Source: CAIKMD01 sp036501365 (GTDB lineage Bacteria > Pseudomonadota > Alphaproteobacteria > ATCC43930 > CGMCC-115725). Taken from it: a DNA stretch of 64,000 nucleotides. Shown piece by piece: positions 46,670 through 54,630 of this stretch (position 1 is its first letter; the number at the start of each line of letters is the position of its first letter). The notes below the pieces were generated by a model. It worked only from the letters and a program-made list of their open reading frames with translations. It was not told where the DNA came from and searched no databases. The position numbers and the translations under genes are program-made. The stretch spans positions 1 to 64,000 of the forward strand of contig DASYAL010000065.1 of assembly GCA_036501365.1 (NCBI GenBank). Reading direction: 5' to 3'.

Positions 46670-48076
46670 TTGGCTGCAACCGATATCACGGCCGAGGTCG
46701 CCGTCGCGACCGCGACCGCCGACGACATCTCCACCCGCATCGACGCGCTGCCCTTCCTGCCGTTCCATTGGCGCATCGCCAGCATCCTCGGCGCCGGCAC
46801 GCTGTTCGACGCTTTCGATTCGCTGAGCATCGGCGCGGCGATGACCATGATCGTCGCCACCTTCAGCCTCGATTTCAAGACCGGCGGCGCGCTCTTGAGT
46901 TCGGCCTTCGCCGGCCAGTTCGTCGGTGCGATCGCCTTCGGCTATATCGGCGAGCGCATCGGCCGCAAATGGGCTTTCGTCATCGCGCTGACGATCTTCG
47001 GCCTGTGCTCGATCGGCGCGGCGACGGCGCAATCGGTCAACCAGATCATGATCGCGCGCATCATCCAGGGCGTCGGCCTCGGCGCCGAGGTGCCGGTGGC
47101 GGCGGCGCTCTTCACCGAATTCGTCCGCGGCAGCGCGCGCGGGCTTTTCATCATGGTCTACGAGACCATCTTCGTCTGGGGAATTTTCCTGGCGCCGGTG
47201 GTCTCGCTCGCCTGCTATTCGTGGTTCGGGCCGCAGCTCGGCTGGCGCATGGTGTTCGCGGTCGGCGGGCTGCCGCTGATCGGCGCGCTGATCGCGGCGG
47301 TGAAGCTGCCGGAATCGCCGCGCTGGCTCGCTTCCAAAGGCCGGCTCGCCGAGGCGCAAGCGGTGGTCGAGGCGATGGAGGACGAGGCGCAGCGCCGCGG
47401 CAAGCCGCTGCTCCCGGCGCAGCGCGTCAGGGTCGCGCCGCAGCGCACCCGCTTCGGCGAGCTTTTCCAGGGCATCTACGGCAAGCGCACCTTCGTCGTC
47501 TGGACGATGTGGTTCTGTTCCTACTTCATCTCCAACGGCTTCAATTCCTGGGCGCCGACGCTTTACATGAAGATCGGCGGGCTGCCGGCCTCGGCGGCAC
47601 TGAAGCTGACCATCCTCTCGGGCGCGATCCAGCTCGTCACCTGCTACATCGTCGCGGTCTCGGTCGACAAGCACGGCCGCAAGCCATGGTTCGCCGGCGC
47701 TTTCGCGCTCGCCGCCGTCGGCGCGGTGATGGGCGCGGTCGCGACCGGCCTGCTCGGCATGCATGGCTGGCTGCCGCTGGTCGTCTGCGGCATCGTCATG
47801 ATCACCGGCACCGGCACCAACGGGCTCGGCGTCTATCTCTACACCCCCGAGCTCTATCCGACGCGGATGCGCGCCTGGGCGACCGCGACCGCCAGCAGCA
47901 TGAATCGGCTGGGCAGCTTCCTCGCGCCCTCGATCGTCGGCTGGATGCTCGCCGCCGGCGTCCAGATCTCGATCGTCTTCGCCATGTTCGCGGTGATCGC
48001 GGTGTTCGCCGCCGCGGTGGTGTGGTTCATGGGCGAGGAGACCAAGCGCCGCGCGCTCGAAGAGCTGTCGCCGTGA
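46670..48076 (+). CDS. MFS transporter, metabolite:H+ symporter type
   Basis: A 468-residue carrier with about 12 membrane helices. MFS motif A is GYIGERIGRKWAF; PESPRWLASKGRLAEAQ after helix 6 and the second-half YLYTPELYPTRMRAWA mark the sugar/aromatic-acid symporter branch. The start is TTG: GGGAGG lies five bases upstream and no in-frame ATG precedes the first helix. The N-terminus has about 25 cytosolic residues. The gene stands alone. The substrate is unknown, probably an organic acid or sugar. Confidence 0.88.
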   Translation: MAATDITAEVAVATATADDISTRIDALPFLPFHWRIASILGAGTLFDAFDSLSIGAAMTMIVATFSLDFKTGGALLSSAFAGQFVGAIAFGYIGERIGRKWAFVIALTIFGLCSIGAATAQSVNQIMIARIIQGVGLGAEVPVAAALFTEFVRGSARGLFIMVYETIFVWGIFLAPVVSLACYSWFGPQLGWRMVFAVGGLPLIGALIAAVKLPESPRWLASKGRLAEAQAVVEAMEDEAQRRGKPLLPAQRVRVAPQRTRFGELFQGIYGKRTFVVWTMWFCSYFISNGFNSWAPTLYMKIGGLPASAALKLTILSGAIQLVTCYIVAVSVDKHGRKPWFAGAFALAAVGAVMGAVATGLLGMHGWLPLVVCGIVMITGTGTNGLGVYLYTPELYPTRMRAWATATASSMNRLGSFLAPSIVGWMLAAGVQISIVFAMFAVIAVFAAAVVWFMGEETKRRALEELSP

Positions 48077-48086
48077 GCTGCTGTTC

Positions 48087-48977
48087 TTAATAAAGCGGTA
48101 ATCCCGGCACCTGATCGGCCGCGACGCCCAGCGGCAGGCAATAGGTCTTGGCAACCTGGTTGTTACGGCTGAAGGCCTGAGCCGCCTTGTCGAGCGCGAC
48201 GTCCTGGCCCGCCACTTCGCTCGCCGCGGCCCCCTGTGTCGCATTGTCGGGCGCATACTCTTTCGCCGTCGCGAGCAGCACCTCGGGTGCGACTGTGTCG
48301 ATGCGGCCGCGGCGCAGCGACGCGGCGATCATGATGCCGACGATCTTGCCGTCCCGATCGAGCATCGGCCCGCCGCTCATGCCGCCGAGCGATCTCAGCG
48401 CATCCGGAAACCGCTTCGCCTCGGCCCAGGTGAGGCTCGGGCCGGTGCCGTTGGTGAGGCCGGTGATGCTCATGCGCGCGCGTCCCAAGAGCTCATCCTG
48501 CGTCGCCCCGAGCTTGCCGCCGGGAAAGCCGAAGGAATAGCCGGTGTCGGTCTCTTGGAGCGCGCCGCTCTCGAGCGCCAGCGCCGGCGCATCGACCGGC
48601 GCCGTCTTCAGCAAGGTGAGATCGGAATCGGGATGGATATAGGCGATGCTCGCGGCAACGCGGCGGCCGGCGATCGCCATCACCACCCGGGAGCAACTCT
48701 CGTTCGCGACATGGCGCGCGGTGAGCCAGATGCCGGCGCCGATCGGGAACGAGGTGCCATAAGAGAATTCGCCGCTCTCGAGCGGCTCGTCATAGACGGT
48801 CGAGAGCGGATCCTCCGCGCTCGGCTGCGGCAAGGGGCGGCGCACGCGATCGGTCGGCATAGGTAGGGGCGGCTGATCCTCGTCGCTGCTGCTCCAGCTA
48901 TCAGGCAGGTTGGCCAAGATCTGCGGCAACACCACCAGCACGAGGAGGCTGAGGATCAGCCGGCAATACCACGGCAT
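48087..48977 (-). CDS. membrane-anchored trypsin-like serine protease
   Basis: A 296-residue protein with an N-terminal signal anchor (LILSLLVLVVLPQILANL) and a chymotrypsin-fold domain. The triad is visible: His89 in WLTARHVA, Asp119 in HPDSDLTLL, Ser201 in GGMSGGPMLD. There is no PDZ domain, unlike DegP/DegS. VGIMIAASLRRGRIDTVAPE follows the active serine. The C-terminal 70 residues are unassigned. It begins six bases before a DUF350 gene in the same direction (DUF350 gene upstream), so the two are probably cotranscribed. Confidence 0.85.
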   Translation of the reverse strand: MPWYCRLILSLLVLVVLPQILANLPDSWSSSDEDQPPLPMPTDRVRRPLPQPSAEDPLSTVYDEPLESGEFSYGTSFPIGAGIWLTARHVANESCSRVVMAIAGRRVAASIAYIHPDSDLTLLKTAPVDAPALALESGALQETDTGYSFGFPGGKLGATQDELLGRARMSITGLTNGTGPSLTWAEAKRFPDALRSLGGMSGGPMLDRDGKIVGIMIAASLRRGRIDTVAPEVLLATAKEYAPDNATQGAAASEVAGQDVALDKAAQAFSRNNQVAKTYCLPLGVAADQVPGLPLY

Positions 48978-48983
48978 CGCGGC

Positions 48984-49397
48984 TCAGCCAGACATCGCCG
49001 CGGCGTTGAAGATGCCGGCGACGATCTGCGCCGTCGCCAGCGCCAGTGCCGGCGCGATCTCGCCGCGCTCGATCGCCTGCGGCAAGCGGCGCACGACCAG
49101 CGCCACCGCGGCGAAAGCGATGAGCTGCAGCACCACGGTGACGATGCCCCAGAGCGCGATATCGGCGAGATTGACGCTATGCGCCAGCATCGCGGCCAAG
49201 GGGATGGCCAGCGCCAGCATCTGGCCCGAAAGCGAGATCGCCGCGGCGACATTGCCGTCGCGCAACAGCTTCACTTCGCGATAGGGCGTCACCCAGACAT
49301 AGATCGCAAGGCCGATAACGAAGAGCGCAGTGGTCGCCGCAAGCTGGACGATGAGCACGGGGAATCCCGACAGGACGCTGATCCACGCTGCGTGCAT
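48984..49397 (-). CDS. DUF350-like inner-membrane protein
   Basis: A 137-residue membrane protein with four helices: VLIVQLAATTALFVIGLAIY, NVAAAISLSGQMLALAIPLA, LWGIVTVVLQLIAFAAVALV and ALATAQIVAGIFNAAAMSG. The GNVAAAISLSG and conserved Glu/Arg loop (RRLPQAIERGEIAPAL) match the DUF350 pattern, found in stress-linked operons. The start is the ATG at 49397; the open frame extends upstream in basic low-complexity sequence. Six bases before the protease gene. Function unknown. Confidence 0.78.
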   Translation of the reverse strand: MHAAWISVLSGFPVLIVQLAATTALFVIGLAIYVWVTPYREVKLLRDGNVAAAISLSGQMLALAIPLAAMLAHSVNLADIALWGIVTVVLQLIAFAAVALVVRRLPQAIERGEIAPALALATAQIVAGIFNAAAMSG

Positions 49398-49564
49398 ACT
49401 GTTTCCCCCAAATTCCCCGCGCGGGTTATAGCGGGCGTCGAGCGGCGCTGCACTCGGCCTTGCGGGACATGACGGCGCCAATTGCTTTAATGCCGAGAGC
49501 GGTGACGGTTTCTTGATCCTCCGCGGTTGCGCGCCGCCGCCGGACCGGGCATAAAGCGCGACCG

Positions 49565-49711
49565 ATGACCCCGCGCCGGACCTTCGCGCCTTCTTTCGCC
49601 GCGCTCTTGGCGCTCGCCGCCGGTGCTTGCGCCGCGATCTATTACGGCGCCGTTCCTTGGGCTTTGGGCCGGACGGTGGTGGCGACGCTGTGGCTCTTGG
49701 GCTATCGCTGA
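49565..49711 (+). CDS. short membrane protein candidate
   Basis: A 48-residue ORF: MTPRRTFAPSFAALLALAAG, then ACAAIYYGAVPWALG and RTVVATLWLLGYR. A basic N-terminus followed by a hydrophobic helix suggests a small inner-membrane protein. There is no strong ribosome-binding site. It lies in the gap between the DUF350 gene and the dienelactone hydrolase. Not recognised. Confidence 0.4.
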   Translation: MTPRRTFAPSFAALLALAAGACAAIYYGAVPWALGRTVVATLWLLGYR

Positions 49712-49759
49712 CGCGCGCCGCTTCGGCTAAACTCGGCACACGCTTAAAGGGAGGACCGA

Positions 49760-50485
49760 ATGGCCGAGAAGAAGATCGCCTACGAGCATGACGGGCGGAA
49801 ATTCGAGGGCGCGATCGTCTATGACGACAGCGTCAAGGGCAAGCGGCCCGCGATCTTCATGCAACCCGATTGGAAGGGCGTCTGCGGCGACACGCTCGAG
49901 CAGGCGCGCGCCGTCGCCGGCAAGGATTACGTCGTGCTGATGGCCGACATGTTCGGCGAAGGCTACGGCGCCAAGCCCAAGACCCAGGACGATCTGATGA
50001 AATCCTCGCGCGCGGTGCGCGGCAACTTCGCCTTCATCAACGGCTGCGGCGGCAAGGCCGACCAGGTGTTGAGCGCCGAGGCGCAGAAGCTCGGCCTGAT
50101 CGATGCCGGGTCGAAATTCGCCATCGGCTACTGCATCGGCGGCGGCTATGCGCTGGAGCAGGCGCGCGCCGGCGCCGACTACAAAGGCGTGGTCGTGTTC
50201 CACGTCACCGCGCCGAACCCGGTCGCGCCGGGGACGAAGTGCAACATCAAGGGCCGCGTGCTCGCGATCCACGGCGCGGCCGATCCGGTGACGCCGAAAC
50301 CGCAGATGGACTCGCTCGAAGCCGAGCTCACCGAGGCCAAGATCGATTGGCAGGTGATGCTGTTCGGCCAGGCCGTGCATTCCTTCTGCGATCCGACCGC
50401 CAATGCCGGCCCGACGCGCTACGACGTCAAGCTGTGCAAGAAGAGCTATGCGCTGATGCGCGAGTTCTTCCAAGAGATCGGCTAG
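49760..50485 (+). CDS. dienelactone hydrolase family protein
   Basis: A 241-residue cytosolic alpha/beta hydrolase. The nucleophile is cysteine in IGYCIGGGYALEQA; the acid is in HGAADPVTPK and the histidine in GQAVHSFCDP. PAIFMQPDWKGVCGDTLEQA is the family's N-terminal stretch. It differs clearly from the two other members in the window (1340 and 4440), so these are not recent duplicates. GGGAGG lies upstream. It is the last backbone gene before the inserted-looking catabolic cluster. Confidence 0.86.
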   Translation: MAEKKIAYEHDGRKFEGAIVYDDSVKGKRPAIFMQPDWKGVCGDTLEQARAVAGKDYVVLMADMFGEGYGAKPKTQDDLMKSSRAVRGNFAFINGCGGKADQVLSAEAQKLGLIDAGSKFAIGYCIGGGYALEQARAGADYKGVVVFHVTAPNPVAPGTKCNIKGRVLAIHGAADPVTPKPQMDSLEAELTEAKIDWQVMLFGQAVHSFCDPTANAGPTRYDVKLCKKSYALMREFFQEIG

Positions 50486-50612
50486 GGCGTGTCCTCATAA
50501 CCCCAAAGTCTGCGTTGACCTGTTGGCGACTGCGCCCGCGCGGCGACGCAACATGTCGCCTATGTGCCCACAAGCCGAAAGCGAGCGAACGCAGCCCCGG
50601 AGGGTTTGTCCA
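50486..50612. other. junction DNA with an IS-end-like start
   Basis: From the hydrolase stop the sequence reads GGGCGTGTCCTCATAACC, similar in style to the outer ends of some IS5-type elements as recalled; no transposase or matching inverted end was seen. The remainder, to the LysR stop, has no ORF. Confidence 0.25.
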
Positions 50613-51584
50613 CTATGTGACGTTCACCAGCCTGCGTTTTTGATTTTGCGAACGGGTCGTCCCGTGTTTCTGCTTTTTGAAGTTTTTGTCGTTTCGAAAA
50701 TTGAAGTGCTCGGCCAGGTAGTCGATCAAAACCCGCACCGCCGGCACGATCCCGCGATTGGTGGCGAATACCAAATGGATGGTGATTTCATCGGAGTGCC
50801 AGTCGGGTAAAATCCGGACGAGGCGCTTTTCGCGGATGTCGTCCTCAACGACCTCAGATGGCAACAAAGCAATCCCCAGACTGGCCGCCGTGACCTCGAG
50901 CAACACGGTGAGATCGCCCGCTCGCAGGATCGGATCGAACGAGAGCGCCTTCGTCGCGCCGTTCGGACCGATGAGGGTCCACACCGGCCGGGCCGCTTCT
51001 TCTAAAAAGCTGAAAAAGGGCAGCGACGCGAGCGTCTCGATCCGAAGCGAAGCTGCGCTCATCGCCGCGAAGGCCGGGCTGGCGACGAATATCAGCTCAC
51101 TCTTGTAGAGCGTTCGCATGGTAGAGGCTTCGTCGGCCAATCGCACGCGCGCACGGATCGCGATATCGACGTTGTCCTCGACCAGATCGATCGGTCGGTT
51201 CGTGGCCAGAACTTGTAAGCGCACCTTTGGGTATCGGGTCAGAAAGTCCGGCAATATCTTGGACAGCACGAACTGCGCGAGGCCGGTCGGGCAGCTCATT
51301 CGGACCAGCCCGACCGGTTCGGCACGGGTAACGGCAACCGCTCGTTCGGCCGCGTCGAAATCGGCAAGGATTGCACGGCAGCGGTCGTAGAAGGCAGCGC
51401 CGACCTCCGTAAGACGCAGGCTCCTGGTTGAACGCTCGATGAGGCGCACCCCCATCCGTGTCTCGAGAGCGGAGATGCGCCGGCTCACGCTGGATTTGGG
51501 CAGGTTCAACGCGCGCGCCGCGGCCGAAAACCCCAGATGCTCCACCACGGCCACGAAATATTGAATGTCGTTCAGGTCGTGCAT
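50613..51584 (-). CDS. LysR-type transcriptional regulator
   Basis: A 323-residue LysR protein. Residues 1-60 form the winged helix (FVAVVEHLGFSAAARALNLP, SSVSRRISALETRMGVRLIE); the effector domain follows (MSCPTGLAQFVLSKILPDFL, NVDIAIRARVRLADEASTMR, GIALLPSEVVEDDIREKRLV). The start is the ATG at 51584. The C-terminal 35 residues are basic and asparagine-rich, unusual for the family. It is divergent from the SnoaL-YciI-binding protein-hydratase-amidohydrolase-MFS cluster and is probably its activator through the site at 51628. Confidence 0.92.
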   Translation of the reverse strand: MHDLNDIQYFVAVVEHLGFSAAARALNLPKSSVSRRISALETRMGVRLIERSTRSLRLTEVGAAFYDRCRAILADFDAAERAVAVTRAEPVGLVRMSCPTGLAQFVLSKILPDFLTRYPKVRLQVLATNRPIDLVEDNVDIAIRARVRLADEASTMRTLYKSELIFVASPAFAAMSAASLRIETLASLPFFSFLEEAARPVWTLIGPNGATKALSFDPILRAGDLTVLLEVTAASLGIALLPSEVVEDDIREKRLVRILPDWHSDEITIHLVFATNRGIVPAVRVLIDYLAEHFNFRNDKNFKKQKHGTTRSQNQKRRLVNVT

Positions 51585-51627
51585 GACGTCGGGCTCCCCG
51601 CGGCCGAAAGGTAGCACGAATGCAGAT

Positions 51628-51645
51628 CGTTCCATATGCGGAACG
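51628..51645. promoter_or_regulatory. LysR-type binding palindrome
   Basis: CGTTCC-ATATGC-GGAACG is a perfect inverted repeat containing T-N11-A, in the 145-base gap between lysR and the divergent cluster. The position and form fit the recognition site of the adjacent LysR regulator. Confidence 0.65.
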
Positions 51646-51729
51646 GCGCGTTGCCCATGCGACGGCTTCTCGCGGCATTGGCCGGGTTCGTAGCTTCGAT
51701 GCGGCGGCGGACATCAGGAGGCACTGCTC

Positions 51730-52197
51730 ATGAGCGCTAAGACGTCGGAAGAAGCCCGCAACGAAGAGGTCATTCGCACGCTCTATTCGCTGGCCGAGGG
51801 CAACTCGAAAAACACATCCGCCTTCGTTTCGCAGTTCACGGACGACGGTTACTTCTACGACGTGGGAGCGGGGAAGAAATATTTCGGTCCCGAAATCGGG
51901 CTGACGGTCGATGTCTATGCCGCGGCATTCCCTGACATGCACCGCGAGCTCTATTCGCTCCGCAGCTTCGGCGATCATGTCCTTGTCGAGTTGTCTCTCA
52001 ACGGAACCCACAAGGGCGACCTCGTGATCCCGCCAGGCACGATTTCTCCCACGGGCAAGCAGATGCACGCGCCGTGCTGCGACGTGTTTCGCCTGAAGGA
52101 TGGCAAGGTTTTCTCGTTCCACTGTTATGTGGCCGTCCCGATCCTTTTGGAGCAACTCGGCGTCTTCATGAATCTTCAAGCGGCCCTCAGACGTTGA
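51730..52197 (+). CDS. SnoaL-like (NTF2-fold) protein
   Basis: A 155-residue protein with the NTF2-like alpha+beta fold of polyketide cyclases and small isomerases: IRTLYSLAEGNSKNTSAFVS, AAAFPDMHRELYSLRSFGDH, and PTGKQMHAPCCDVFRLKDGK then VFSFHCYV. It is the first gene of the rightward cluster, 13 bases before the YciI-like gene. In such clusters SnoaL-like proteins act as isomerases or hydratases, or are non-catalytic; the activity here is unknown. Confidence 0.8.
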   Translation: MSAKTSEEARNEEVIRTLYSLAEGNSKNTSAFVSQFTDDGYFYDVGAGKKYFGPEIGLTVDVYAAAFPDMHRELYSLRSFGDHVLVELSLNGTHKGDLVIPPGTISPTGKQMHAPCCDVFRLKDGKVFSFHCYVAVPILLEQLGVFMNLQAALRR

Positions 52198-52210
52198 TCG
52201 GGCGACCGCC

Positions 52211-52534
52211 ATGTCCATCCCAGAAGCCACGTACTATCTGATCTTCCTCAATTCGATCCCGGGAAAGTCGCTGTCTCGGGACGTCGTCAACCTCCACGCG
52301 GCGCATCTGAAAGAGCTCGATAACGACGGAAAGCTGGTCCTCGCCGGACCTATTCCGGAACATGCGGGCGGCCTGATCGTGCTTCGCGTCGCAAGCTTGG
52401 CCGAAGCGAAAGCGATCGCAGAGGAAGATCCCATGATCCGGGGCGCCTACCAGACCTACGAGCTCGGCACCTGGCTCATGAGCAATCGGCAAAACGACTA
52501 TCGCCCCAACATACAGCCGGAACCCCACCCATGA
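52211..52534 (+). CDS. YciI-like protein
   Basis: A 107-residue ferredoxin-like-fold protein of the YCII family: YYLIFLNSIPGKSLSRDVVN, HAAHLKELDNDGKLVLAGPI and LAEAKAIAEEDPMIRGAYQT. Members include enzymes that cleave dienelactone- or muconolactone-like compounds. Its stop overlaps the start of the binding-protein gene by four bases (ATGA), so it is translationally coupled to it. Confidence 0.82.
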   Translation: MSIPEATYYLIFLNSIPGKSLSRDVVNLHAAHLKELDNDGKLVLAGPIPEHAGGLIVLRVASLAEAKAIAEEDPMIRGAYQTYELGTWLMSNRQNDYRPNIQPEPHP

Positions 52535-53718
52535 GCGAACAGCCTATTCGCATCGGCTATTGCCTCTCTCTGACCGGTCCGCTTGCTTCGAACGGCAAGA
52601 CCGCCCGCCTCGCTCACCAGATTTGGGAGCAAGACGTCAATCGCAAGGGTGGGCTCCTCGGGCGAAAAGTCGAGATGGTCTGCATCGACGACGAGACCAA
52701 TCCGAAGCTTGTGCCGGATATCTACAAGCGGCTTCTCGACGATATAAAAGTCGACTTGGTGATCGGCGGCTACGGCGACAATTCCGTGTCGCCGGCGATG
52801 CCGCTGCTGATGGAGCGCAACCGCTATCTCGTTGCGTTGATGGCGCTGGCCGTGAACGCGTCTTTGAACTACGCGAACTATTTCGTGATGATCCCCACCG
52901 GCCCGCAACCGGCCGAGGCGCTGACGGAGGGGTTTTTCAGCGTCGCGGCAAGCCAATCGCCCAGACCCGTGTCGATGGCGATCCTTGCTGCGGACGCGCC
53001 ATTTTCGAAGAGTCCGGTTCAAGGCGCCAAGGCGCACGCAGCCAAACATGGCTTCAAGCTTGTCTCGGAAGGCGGATATCCGCTGTCGGCGACGGACTTT
53101 GCACCGTTCATCCGCGATCTGAAACCGATCAATCCGGACATACTGTTTCTTTGCTCGTATTTGAACGATTCGGCCGGCCTGCTTCGCGCCATCGATGCGG
53201 TCGGGCTGCAGCCGAAGATCGTCGGCGGTGCGATGATCGGCCCGCAAAACGGTTCCATCAAGGCGCAGCTGGGTCCGCTTCTCAACGGACTCGTCAACTA
53301 CGAGTATTGGCTGCCGGTCCCAAAGATGATGTATCCCGGGGTCGCGGACATGATCGCGACATATCAGTCGCTCGCTCAAAGCGCGGGTGCCGATCCGCTG
53401 GGTTACTATGTCGCTCCGCAGGCTTACGCCCAGATGCAGATCGTCGAGCAGGCGGTCGCCGGCACCGGCTCGCTCGATGATGCAAAGCTCGCGCAATTCA
53501 CGCGCGACGGTTCGTTCAAGACCGTCGTCGGCGACGTCAAGTTCGGAAAGGGCGGCGGCTGGTCCGAGGCGCGCGTCCTTCAGGTGCAATATCAGGACAT
53601 CAACGGCGCCGACCTGTCGGAGTTCAAGGACGTCAGGACGCAAGCGGTCGTCTGGCCGCCGCGCCTTGCCTCGGGGGCGCTGATCTACCCTTACGCCAAG
53701 GCAAAGAGGCGCCTCTGA
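52531..53718 (+). CDS. LivJ-fold ligand-binding protein without signal peptide
   Basis: A 395-residue protein of the branched-chain amino-acid/amide binding family (type I periplasmic-binding fold): IRIGYCLSLTGPLASNGKTA, WEQDVNRKGGLLGRKVEMVC, DLVIGGYGDNSVSPAMPLLM, and DPLGYYVAPQAYAQMQIVEQ. The N-terminus goes straight into the first strand with no signal peptide or membrane segment, and the start is fixed by the ATGA overlap with the YciI-like gene. There are no liv permease or ATPase genes nearby. It could be a cytosolic ligand sensor like AmiC, or a binding protein exported by another route. Confidence 0.85.
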   Translation: MSEQPIRIGYCLSLTGPLASNGKTARLAHQIWEQDVNRKGGLLGRKVEMVCIDDETNPKLVPDIYKRLLDDIKVDLVIGGYGDNSVSPAMPLLMERNRYLVALMALAVNASLNYANYFVMIPTGPQPAEALTEGFFSVAASQSPRPVSMAILAADAPFSKSPVQGAKAHAAKHGFKLVSEGGYPLSATDFAPFIRDLKPINPDILFLCSYLNDSAGLLRAIDAVGLQPKIVGGAMIGPQNGSIKAQLGPLLNGLVNYEYWLPVPKMMYPGVADMIATYQSLAQSAGADPLGYYVAPQAYAQMQIVEQAVAGTGSLDDAKLAQFTRDGSFKTVVGDVKFGKGGGWSEARVLQVQYQDINGADLSEFKDVRTQAVVWPPRLASGALIYPYAKAKRRL

Positions 53719-53742
53719 ACGCGCAACAAGGAAACTCGAGCC

Positions 53743-54531
53743 ATGCACACCATCCGGTTCCAACGCCAAGACGCCATCGGCAGCATCGTTCTCGCCAATC
53801 CGCCGTTCAACCGCATTGATCTCCAATTCGCGGAATCGCTTCGGCAGGCGGTCCATGACGCCAGCGAAAGCGATATCCGCGTCCTGGTGGTCCGGGCGGA
53901 AGGACCGCATTTCAGTTTCGGCGGTGAGGTGCGCGAATGGCCCGGCAAGGACATCAATTGGTTTCGCACTTTCGTCGCCGAAGTCAACTTGTCCTATCGC
54001 GCGATCGAGGCGCTAAGGGTTCCGACGATCGCCGCGGTCCAGGGCGTGGCGTTCGGCGGCGGGTTGGAACTCGCGCTCAATTGCGACTTCATCGTCGCCG
54101 CCGAAAACGCCGTGTTCCGGTGCGTCGAGGTGACGACCGGGATGCTGCCGCTCGCCGGGGCGCTGCAACGCCTCGCCGAGCGCGTCGGTCGCGCACGCGC
54201 GTCGCGCTACGCCATGCTCGGCGAACCAATCCCCGGCACTATGGCCGGCGAGCTCGGTATTGCCACGCAGGTCGTCCCCGAAGCGGAGCTCGCGCCCGCA
54301 GTCGAAGCATTCGCGCACAAACTCGCAGTTGGGCCCACAAAGTCCTACGCCGCGACAAGGACGCTGCTCAAGGCCTGGTCGGCGGGCGGCGTGCCTGCGG
54401 CCGACGCGATGATGCTCGACGTCACCATGGATCTCTACAGCACCGAGGATTCGACCCGCGGCTTCGCGAATGCGGCAAAGGCGTTCGATCGTGACATCGA
54501 GCCGCCGGATTTGGTTTTCCATGGACGGTGA
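53743..54531 (+). CDS. enoyl-CoA hydratase/isomerase family protein
   Basis: A 262-residue crotonase. The oxyanion-hole segment is AAVQGVAFGGGLELALNCDF and the first catalytic glutamate position is filled in CVEVTTGMLPLAGALQRL. The second glutamate position is less clear, so isomerase or another crotonase chemistry remains possible. It implies that the pathway of this cluster passes through a CoA thioester, although no CoA ligase is encoded in the cluster. Confidence 0.87.
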   Translation: MHTIRFQRQDAIGSIVLANPPFNRIDLQFAESLRQAVHDASESDIRVLVVRAEGPHFSFGGEVREWPGKDINWFRTFVAEVNLSYRAIEALRVPTIAAVQGVAFGGGLELALNCDFIVAAENAVFRCVEVTTGMLPLAGALQRLAERVGRARASRYAMLGEPIPGTMAGELGIATQVVPEAELAPAVEAFAHKLAVGPTKSYAATRTLLKAWSAGGVPAADAMMLDVTMDLYSTEDSTRGFANAAKAFDRDIEPPDLVFHGR

Positions 54532-54630
54532 AGCACGGCCAGCGACCGCTCGACGGAGACGTGACCACGGGTAACGGTTGCCACCTCCCGAATTCGCGGC
54601 TCAGATAAAGGACCTCAAGAGGAGACGGGC

